Origin: Bacillota bacterium
GTDB lineage: Bacteria; Bacillota; Clostridia; Christensenellales; Aristaeellaceae
Direction: 5' to 3'
Length of the DNA stretch: 36,418 bases
Assembly: GCA_023411175.1 (NCBI GenBank)
Contig: JAEYPB010000009.1
Location: forward strand, 1-36,418
Shown in pieces: positions 30,580-36,418 of the stretch (position 1 is its first letter; each line of letters opens with the position of its first letter). A program made the position numbers and the translations under genes. The notes beneath the pieces were generated by a model. That model did not search any database. It saw nothing but the letters and a program-made list of their open reading frames with translations, and was not told the origin of the DNA.

Positions 30580-33321
30580 TTGGACTTGCGGGATTTCCTC
30601 TCGCGCCTGCACGTTGACAGCGGGCCGAATGCCAGCGGCGAATACATGTGCCGATGCCCCGCGCACGAAGACCGAACGGCAAGCCTTTGCGTGACCGAGA
30701 AGGTGAGCGCAAAGGACGGCAAGCGCCGAATCTATCTCCACTGCCAGACGAACAAGTGCACGGTGGCCGACATCCTGGGCCGCATGGGCCTCAACATGAA
30801 TGACCTGATCGTGGACCCGGACAAGCCCTCAGCGCCTGGCGCGGAGAAGCGAGCGGCGGGCACCGCACCCAGGGACGGCGGCGGGAAGAAGACGCGCGGT
30901 AAATTTGTATGCGCCTACTCCTACACCGACGAGGCCGGGAAGCTGCTCTTTGAGGCCTGCCGCTACCAGCGCGAAGACGGGGGAAAGACGTTCAGCCTTC
31001 GGCAGCCCGACCCGGACAAGCCGGGGGAGTGGAAGTACACCAAACAGGGCGTGCGGCTGGTTCTGTACAGACTGCCGGACGTGCTGGCGGCCATCAAGGC
31101 CGGGAAGCCCGTGTTTGTGGTCGAGGGCGAAAAGGACTGCGACAACCTGGCGGCGCTGAGACATGCGGCGACCACCAATCCGATGGGCGCTGGAAAGTGG
31201 GGTGCTGGGGATTATACGCCGTCGCTAAAGGGCGCGGACCTTTTCATCATCCCGGACAATGACGATGTGGGGCGCGATCACGCGCGGACGGTAGCGAGGG
31301 CAGCCGTCAAGGTGGCCAAGAGCGTGCGCCTTATGGACTTGGCCAAGGTGTGCCCGCAGCTGCCGCCCAAGGGCGACGTGACCGACATGTACCAGCTGAT
31401 GGGCCGCAAGGCGGGCGACGAGGCCTTGCAAAAGGCCATGCGCGAGGCGGAAGCCGTCGTGGCAGATCAGGCTTCGCAGAGGGACGTTGCGGCTGAACAC
31501 TACGGCAAGATTTTCGGGTACTGTGTGGACGGCGGGCGCATCTGCCAGGCGACCCAGGACGGGCCGAAGCCGTTGGCCAATTTCGTGGCACTGCCCCGCG
31601 CGGTGGTGACGAAGGACGACGGCGTGAACATAACCAAGGAAATGGTAATCGACGGTTGGAGCGTGAGCGGGGCGCCGCTCCCCAGAGTGCATATCAAGGC
31701 CAGCCAATTCACGGGCATGGGGTGGGTGGCGGAGTATTGGGACTTCGCGGCTTCTATCATGCCGGGCAATACGACCAAGGACAAAATCCGGTACGCGATC
31801 AGCGAGGTGGGGCGCATGACGGTGGAGCGGACAACGGAATACAGCCACACGGGGTGGCGGCAGATCGGCGGCAAATGGGCCTACCTGTTCCAGGGCGGCG
31901 CGATCGGCGCGGACGATGTGACCGTAGACCTGGGCAGTGGCCTTTCCATGTATCGCCTGGACGGTGGCGGCGCGGAGGGCTTCGATGCCATCACCACCCA
32001 GAGCGCAGCCGAGACCACGCTGCAATACCTGGACTGCGTGGCGGAGCACGTCGCCATCCCCGTGCTGGGTACGATGTTCCTTGCTCCTCTCCGAGAATTT
32101 CTGGCAGCCACCGGCGTGGCACCCGCCTACGCGCTTTTCCTTTTGGGCGGCACCGGCACGCGCAAATCAACCGCGCTGGCGTTGGCGCTCTCGCATTTCG
32201 GCAACTTTACGGCCAAGAGCTTACCGGCGTCCTTCAACGATACGGCAAACTTCATCCGTAAGAAGGCTTTTCTATTGAAGGATGCCCCCATCGTGGTCGA
32301 CGATTACCACCCTGTGACCAGCCTGCAGGAGCGCAAGAAGATGGAAGCCACGGCGCAGAGCCTGGCGCGCGCCTTCGGCGACGGTGCGGAGCGTGGCCGC
32401 ATGAAAAGCGACCTGACGCTGCAGGAGGCGATGCCGCCCCGAGGCGTCGCCATCATCAGCGGCGAGGATACGCCCGGCGTTGGGCAGTCCGGCCTTGCAC
32501 GGTACTACATCGTGAATGTCGGCGCGGAGGACGTGCCCATCACCGACGAGCTGACGGCTATGCAGGAAATGGCCCGGATGGGCTACCTGCAGGCCAGCAT
32601 GCGGGGGTACATCCAATGGCTGCTTGAAAGGGTGAACGAGCTTCCGAGTGCGCTGCACGACGATTTCCTGATGCTGCGTGCCGACGCCCAGGACCGGGCT
32701 AAGGGGCAGCACAAGCGGAGCCCGGAGACCATTGCGCACATGATGCTGGGGTACACGTATATGCTGCGGTACATGCGGTCCGTGGGGCTGCTAACTGACG
32801 AGGAAGAGCGGCAGCGACTTGAGGAGGCCTGGCGCACCGTGACGGCCAACAGCCAGCGCCAGGCGGAGGAGATGCGCGAGGAGCGCCCGAGCCGCATGTT
32901 CCTCTCCACCATCTCAGAGCTTCTTTCCAGCAAGGCCGCCGGCGTCAAGGACCTGACCATCGCGCCGGGAGACGGGAACGCGGGGCCGGGCACGCGGGAC
33001 ATGATCGGGTACATGGATGTGGATTTTTACTACCTGCTGCCCAACGTGGCTTATCGAGCGGTGGCGAAGCTCTGCAACGATCAGGGAGCAGCCTTCCCGC
33101 TGACATCCAAGATGCTGTACAAACAGATGCGCGAGGATGGCGTATTGACGCCGGAGACCATGACCGGCAGCACATCGACCAGGCCCAAGTGGGTGGACGG
33201 GCACTGTCAGCGGCTACTGTGGATTCCGCGGGTGCTGATCGACGGCCCGACGGTGACGAAGGAGCAACAGCAGATGGACTTTACGGCGTTGTCTGAGGAC
33301 GACCCGGAGACGCCATTTTAG
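30580..33321 (+). CDS. phage primase-helicase (CHC2-TOPRIM-DUF927-like)
   Basis: This 913-residue protein probably primes and unwinds phage DNA. A zinc-finger block, CRCPAHED and HCQTNKC, opens the protein; the second cysteine pair is spaced by four rather than two. TOPRIM motifs follow at VFVVEGEKDCDNL (about 180) and IIPDNDDVGRDHA (about 225). The C-terminal half has a P-loop, LLGGTGTRKST at 521-531, and a Walker B, IVVDDYHP near 568, of the DUF927 helicase type. In the P-loop the glycine before the lysine is Arg528. The start is TTG, seven bases after AGGGGG. It is the largest early gene. Confidence 0.88.
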   Translation: MDLRDFLSRLHVDSGPNASGEYMCRCPAHEDRTASLCVTEKVSAKDGKRRIYLHCQTNKCTVADILGRMGLNMNDLIVDPDKPSAPGAEKRAAGTAPRDGGGKKTRGKFVCAYSYTDEAGKLLFEACRYQREDGGKTFSLRQPDPDKPGEWKYTKQGVRLVLYRLPDVLAAIKAGKPVFVVEGEKDCDNLAALRHAATTNPMGAGKWGAGDYTPSLKGADLFIIPDNDDVGRDHARTVARAAVKVAKSVRLMDLAKVCPQLPPKGDVTDMYQLMGRKAGDEALQKAMREAEAVVADQASQRDVAAEHYGKIFGYCVDGGRICQATQDGPKPLANFVALPRAVVTKDDGVNITKEMVIDGWSVSGAPLPRVHIKASQFTGMGWVAEYWDFAASIMPGNTTKDKIRYAISEVGRMTVERTTEYSHTGWRQIGGKWAYLFQGGAIGADDVTVDLGSGLSMYRLDGGGAEGFDAITTQSAAETTLQYLDCVAEHVAIPVLGTMFLAPLREFLAATGVAPAYALFLLGGTGTRKSTALALALSHFGNFTAKSLPASFNDTANFIRKKAFLLKDAPIVVDDYHPVTSLQERKKMEATAQSLARAFGDGAERGRMKSDLTLQEAMPPRGVAIISGEDTPGVGQSGLARYYIVNVGAEDVPITDELTAMQEMARMGYLQASMRGYIQWLLERVNELPSALHDDFLMLRADAQDRAKGQHKRSPETIAHMMLGYTYMLRYMRSVGLLTDEEERQRLEEAWRTVTANSQRQAEEMREERPSRMFLSTISELLSSKAAGVKDLTIAPGDGNAGPGTRDMIGYMDVDFYYLLPNVAYRAVAKLCNDQGAAFPLTSKMLYKQMREDGVLTPETMTGSTSTRPKWVDGHCQRLLWIPRVLIDGPTVTKEQQQMDFTALSEDDPETPF

Positions 33322-33335
33322 AGGAGGGTTATTTG

Positions 33336-33623
33336 ATGTTCTGGAAGCGTCGCTTTGGGATGATAAAGCCCACGGAGCACAACTGCATGGCATGCGGCAA
33401 CGTGTATTACTTTCGCGGGGTGAAGTTGGAGACGCTGTGCCCGGTCTGTCGTGGTGACCTTATGCCGAAGGGCTACGAATACCGCAGGTGGGCGTTTGGG
33501 GGCGGCATCATCTCGAAGATGCCAATTATCCCTGCTCCACCTTTACCGCCTAAGCGGGCCGAGGAATGCCAGAGCGTTAACCCGCCAAAGCCCGTGCCTT
33601 TGTCGGAGGTGAATCAGACTTGA
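33336..33623 (+). CDS. small zinc-ribbon phage protein
   Basis: This 95-residue protein has a four-cysteine zinc ribbon, NCMACGNVYYFRG then LCPVCRGDL, followed by a proline-rich tail (PAPPLPPKR). It may bind DNA, RNA or a protein partner. GAGGAGGG lies upstream of the ATG at 33336. Its end overlaps the next start by four bases (TTGA), so translation is coupled. Confidence 0.72.
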   Translation: MFWKRRFGMIKPTEHNCMACGNVYYFRGVKLETLCPVCRGDLMPKGYEYRRWAFGGGIISKMPIIPAPPLPPKRAEECQSVNPPKPVPLSEVNQT

Positions 33624-33934
33624 AACCAGCACAACACCACTACGTGCGGGAGTGCTACCAGTGCGGCCGGCCGCTGGCGCCGGGCGAGACCTGCGGGTGC
33701 AGCCCGCTGGTGAACGGCCTACCGAAGGACGGCCTGAGGGCGAAGTGTCCGTGCTTCAAGTTCCGGAGCCGGTACCGCCTGTGGAACTACATTGTCTGCG
33801 GTGGCGAGGAGCGGCCCAGCAAGACGCCCTTCAAGGAGAGCGGGGACCGGGACGGGTATTACCGGATTCACTGCTGCGAGGACTTTCAGAACTGCGAACT
33901 GTATCAGCTGACGGAGGGGGAGGCAAAACCGTGA
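33620..33934 (+). CDS. cysteine-rich phage protein
   Basis: This 104-residue protein contains ECYQCGRPLAPGETCGC and a later IHCCEDFQNCELY, so it carries two cysteine clusters likely to bind zinc. It starts at TTG with GGAGGTGA seven bases upstream. I recognise no named family. Its stop overlaps the following GTG start by four bases. Confidence 0.7.
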   Translation: MKPAQHHYVRECYQCGRPLAPGETCGCSPLVNGLPKDGLRAKCPCFKFRSRYRLWNYIVCGGEERPSKTPFKESGDRDGYYRIHCCEDFQNCELYQLTEGEAKP

Positions 33935-35187
33935 ACGAGGATATGCGGGTGGTTTACATTGACCCAAACCGGCGGGCCCTGTACGTGGCGGAGATGCCGG
34001 ACGGCATTTGGAGGGCGATGACCCAGAAAGGGACCGATGCTCCGCGGAAGCTGATCAGCAGTTATGTCAAGGCTGGCGGGTATGCCACCGAGGAGGAGGC
34101 GCAGCACGACCTGGACCTCTATGTATCCAATGCGCGCAACGGTAGCAGCTGGGCGCAATGGGACGTGCTGGTCAACGGCAAGAACGTCACGTGGGACGAG
34201 TACAGCGCCATGCACCGGGGCGAGCTGGCTGCCCCACCCACGGTGCCCGAGGCATCCATCGTGACGCTGCAGACGATCGAGTATCGCATCGCCATCCACA
34301 TGCAAGGGGCCTACTCTGAAATGCTGGAAGTGGGGCGGTGCCTGGATGAAGCCAAGGAATCCGGACTGGTGCCCCACGGTCAATGGGAGGAATGGGTGCG
34401 CCGGAACACCGGGATGAGCGAGCGCCAGGCGCAAAAGCTGATGCAGGCTGCCCGCAGCGTCCACGCCGGCAGCGCCATGGAGCGCCTGCCCATCAGCAAG
34501 ATTCAGGCTATCCTGACACTCCCAGAGCCGGAGCGGGAACCGATGGCCGAGAAAGCCGCCGGGGGAGATATGAGCCTGCGGGCGCTGCAGGAGGAAATCA
34601 GGCGGCTCAAGCTGGGGGCGGACGCAAAAGCCCAGAAGCTCGAAACACAGCTCAAGGCCGCAAAGCGGGATGCGGAGGCGTACCTGGCTGCAAAGCATAG
34701 CCTGGAGCGTGGCGAAAGGGACCTGCGCGACCAGCTTAAATTCCGTCGTGCCGACATCGACCGATTGGAAAAAGAGCTGGAAGATGCTAAGGCGGCGGCC
34801 CCGAAAACCGGCATCAGCCCAGAAGCCCAGGCCGAAATCGACCGGCTTACCGAGGAACTGCGGGACGCGGAGGCCTACGCGGAGCGGCAGGCGGAGGAGC
34901 GCCAGTCGGCACAGAGCGCGCTCCTGAGTACGCAGGCGCAGGCTGCGCGGGGAGAGACAAGCGCGGACGGCCTGAGGCTTACGGCCAGCGACATGGCTGC
35001 GGCGGTTCGGTCCTTCATCGGCGCGGTCGGCGTGATGCCGCACATGGGCATGGCGCTGGCCTGGGCTGGCGAGGCGGAGCGGCGGGACATGCTGCAGTAC
35101 GTGGACATGGTGGCGGCCTGGGTGGACGGCGCGCGGCGGGCGCTGGGCACCGTCATCATCAGCGGTGACAGCGAGGAGGCGTCGTAA
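33931..35187 (+). CDS. DUF3102-like coiled-coil phage protein
   Basis: This 418-residue protein starts at GTG with GGGGGAGG upstream. A short N-terminal part is followed at about 110-170 by a block, IEYRIAIHMQGAYSEMLEVG through GMSERQAQKLMQAAR, that resembles DUF3102 of phage proteins. A charged coiled coil covers about 200-340, and a helical C-terminal part (SFIGAVGVMPHMGMALAWAG) closes it. DUF3102 proteins are found in phage early regions, and their function is not established to me. It begins inside the preceding stop and ends one base into the next start. Confidence 0.72.
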   Translation: MNEDMRVVYIDPNRRALYVAEMPDGIWRAMTQKGTDAPRKLISSYVKAGGYATEEEAQHDLDLYVSNARNGSSWAQWDVLVNGKNVTWDEYSAMHRGELAAPPTVPEASIVTLQTIEYRIAIHMQGAYSEMLEVGRCLDEAKESGLVPHGQWEEWVRRNTGMSERQAQKLMQAARSVHAGSAMERLPISKIQAILTLPEPEREPMAEKAAGGDMSLRALQEEIRRLKLGADAKAQKLETQLKAAKRDAEAYLAAKHSLERGERDLRDQLKFRRADIDRLEKELEDAKAAAPKTGISPEAQAEIDRLTEELRDAEAYAERQAEERQSAQSALLSTQAQAARGETSADGLRLTASDMAAAVRSFIGAVGVMPHMGMALAWAGEAERRDMLQYVDMVAAWVDGARRALGTVIISGDSEEAS

Positions 35188-35621
35188 TGGATCAGATGGA
35201 TTTGTCGCGGCAGCCCGACCAGCTGCCCGCAGGGGTGGCCCAGGCGTTTGGCGAAATAGCGCAGGTCATGCGCGGGATGGCCGATATGATCCGGGCGACC
35301 AACGAGCGCATGACGGCGCTGGAACATCAGGTGCGCCTGCTCACCAAGGTGACGCCCGCCCAGGCCGGGGAGATCAATGCCGCCATCCGGGACCGTGCCG
35401 CCCAGCTGTGCGCGAGCTACCGGGCCTCCGGAGGCGAGAAGGCGACGGCCAACGCGATCCGGCGGGCGGTGCGGCTGCTGACCGGGGTGACGAGCATCCG
35501 GGAGCTGCCGCGATGCGAGTACCAGGTGGTCCTGCAGCAGGTGAGCATGTGGGACGATTACAAGGCCATGAAGGCCATCCGGGCGAAGGGGTCCGGGGCG
35601 CCTGGCGGAGACAACCGGTAA
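35187..35621 (+). CDS. ORF6C-like phage protein
   Basis: This 144-residue protein has a heptad-like N-terminal half (VAQAFGEIAQVMRGMADMIR) and a C-terminal domain starting VTPAQAGEINAAIRDRAAQL with TSIRELPRCEYQVVLQQVSMW. This resembles the ORF6C domain often fused to phage antirepressors, here standing alone. The ATG shares one base with the previous stop and has GAGGAGG upstream. DNA-binding or antirepressor partner roles are possible. Confidence 0.65.
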   Translation: MDQMDLSRQPDQLPAGVAQAFGEIAQVMRGMADMIRATNERMTALEHQVRLLTKVTPAQAGEINAAIRDRAAQLCASYRASGGEKATANAIRRAVRLLTGVTSIRELPRCEYQVVLQQVSMWDDYKAMKAIRAKGSGAPGGDNR

Positions 35622-35643
35622 AAGCGTCCGCGCAGACGCTTTT
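35620..35643 (+). other. hairpin before the ArpU-like gene
   Basis: AAAAGCGTC and GACGCTTTT form a 9-bp stem with loop CGCGCA, ending one base before the GAGGAGG site of the next gene. The TTTT after the stem is part of the stem itself. It could slow polymerase or set translation of the regulator; this is a suggestion only. Confidence 0.5.
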
Positions 35644-35656
35644 GAGGAGGGTACAT

Positions 35657-36175
35657 ATGAAGGCGATCACGATTCTGCGCCGGTGCCGCGAGGCCGGCGG
35701 CGATATGAGCCGTATTTTTCAGCGTATTGACCGGCGGCGCGAGGCGATGCTGAATATCACGCCGCCAGCAGAGCATGACGGCGGTGGGCGTGGAACGTCC
35801 GAACAGGACAAGTTCGCGGCCCTCGTCGGCGACATCGACGGGTTGGAGCGCGCGGCGAAAGCGCGGCAGGACGCTTACCGCGTGGAGCTCGCGGCCGCCT
35901 GCGTGCTGCTGGATGCCCTCCCCGAGGCCGAAAGCGGCGTGCTGCACGAATACTACGTGAAAGGGCAGAAGGTCTCCGTCATCGCCCTGAAGAAGGGCTG
36001 CACAGACGGCTACATCCGGAAGGTAAAGGCGGAAGCGGAGCGGCTGCTATCTCAAATCCCGGAGGAGCGGGTGGTGGCCACCCTGCCCGCTTGGTACCTG
36101 CGCGAGGGTGGCAAGCCTTTGGACGCGCTGCTGACGGCCTGGGAGCGCCAAGGCACGGTCGAAAAGCGTGTGTAA
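35657..36175 (+). CDS. ArpU/sigma-region-4-like phage late regulator
   Basis: This 172-residue protein has a helical N-terminus and a middle part reading LDALPEAESGVLHEYYVKGQ, followed by an HTH (VSVIALKKGCTDGYIRKVKAEAERLL) like sigma-70 region 4. Proteins of this ArpU/RinA/DUF1492 type sit at the end of early regions in phages of Bacillota and turn on late genes. The ATG at 35657 follows GAGGAGGG. Only the C-terminal residues beyond the HTH (ATLPAWYLREGGKPLDALLT) are unusual. The expected late genes lie beyond the window. Confidence 0.7.
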   Translation: MKAITILRRCREAGGDMSRIFQRIDRRREAMLNITPPAEHDGGGRGTSEQDKFAALVGDIDGLERAAKARQDAYRVELAAACVLLDALPEAESGVLHEYYVKGQKVSVIALKKGCTDGYIRKVKAEAERLLSQIPEERVVATLPAWYLREGGKPLDALLTAWERQGTVEKRV

Positions 36176-36281
36176 CAGGGCAGCTCACACGCTGCACAGG
36201 GCGGGACGCGGTTTGTCGAGCGCCGGAAGCGCCCTGTACACTTCCATACGCGCCGGGGCAAGGTTATCATGTAGGCTGACC

Positions 36282-36318
36282 AAAGGGGCGGACGCCATAG
36301 GAGCGTGCCGCTCCTTTT
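36282..36318 (+). terminator. terminator at the end of the early operon
   Basis: AAAGGGGCGGACGC and GCGT-G-CCGCTCCTTT fold into a long stem with one bulge and one G-U pair, followed by T and GG. The gene-free stretch 36176-36281 before it holds only an 8-bp inverted repeat ACAGGGCG/CGCCCTGT (36196-36237). From 36319 to the window end I see nothing more. Confidence 0.65.
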
Positions 36319-36418
36319 GGCATCAAAATGCGCCTTCGGGACGGTTCATGTGACCATGACGGATGATCGGAGGCCCCGCGCCCGGCATACCCCCGGCCCA
36401 GTTAGTCGGGGGGCGTAT

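Larger units (their letters stand above)
23859..36418. mobile_element. prophage (left part), integrated beside tRNA-Pro
   Basis: From the tRNA-Pro end to the window edge the gene content changes to a phage pattern. It starts with a lysogeny module on the minus strand (defence gene, tyrosine integrase, secreted protein, ImmA, repressor). A divergent control region follows, and then rightward early genes for regulation and DNA replication. The exact left border is not fixed; it lies between tRNA-Pro and the terminator at 23964. Packaging and structural genes are not in view, so an integrative conjugative element is less likely but not excluded. Confidence 0.85.

Noticed and set aside
31225..32049. 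Minus-strand frame opposite the primase-helicase
   Set aside because: It is a shadow of the TOPRIM-helicase gene with His/Arg-rich content.

Overview
The window looks like a GC-rich Bacillota (Clostridia-like) chromosome segment with part of a prophage at its right end. The Gram-positive signs are strong GGAGG-type ribosome binding sites, frequent TTG and GTG starts, a lysine (L-box) riboswitch, a PrsA-like lipoprotein, the mreBCD-PBP2-minD-rodA order, and the dnaG-sigA-trmK-nif3 order. No species is named because nothing in the sequence fixes one.

Host part, left arm (1-3470, minus strand): a predicted lysine ABC importer (binding protein, permease, ATPase) sits behind a consensus promoter and a recognisable lysine riboswitch with its own terminator hairpin. 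A Bcp-type peroxiredoxin and a 46-residue TTG-start protein follow. From 3675 rightward runs the cell-shape operon maf-mreB-mreC-mreD-PBP2-minD-rodA. Its MreB lacks residues normally needed for ATP hydrolysis and carries an insert, and PBP2 appears to start at ACG. Then come a PfkB-family sugar kinase, a short homoserine dehydrogenase, an alpha/beta hydrolase and a PrsA-like foldase lipoprotein, ending at a strong terminator.

Host part, centre (16689-23858): dnaG, sigA, trmK, nif3 and a coiled-coil zinc-ribbon gene are tightly packed or overlapping. RNase P RNA and its terminator follow, then a convergent L,D-transpeptidase gene, then a three-tRNA cluster (Lys-CTT, Thr-CGT, Pro-CGG) behind its own promoter.

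Prophage part (about 23859 to the window end): immediately after tRNA-Pro and its terminator lie an AT-rich AbiJ/HEPN-like abortive-infection gene, a tyrosine integrase, a secreted protein, and an ImmA protease with an ImmR-like repressor, all on the minus strand. A divergent control region holds a perfect TTGACA-N17-TATAAT promoter overlapped by dyads. Rightward are early genes: a possible Tad2-like protein convergent with a small minus-strand gene, an HTH protein, a frameshifted double-HTH gene, a primase-helicase, two small cysteine-rich proteins, a DUF3102-like coiled-coil protein, an ORF6C-like protein and an ArpU/sigma-region-4-like regulator, then a terminator. Structural genes and the other prophage end lie outside the window.

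The observations most worth checking are the catalytically degenerate MreB, the ACG start of PBP2, the HEPN defence gene between integrase and the tRNA, the possible Tad2-like protein with its antisense partner, the split double-HTH gene, and the paired CCAC-N8-GTGG dyads in front of the integrase. All family assignments come from reading motifs; no database search was run.
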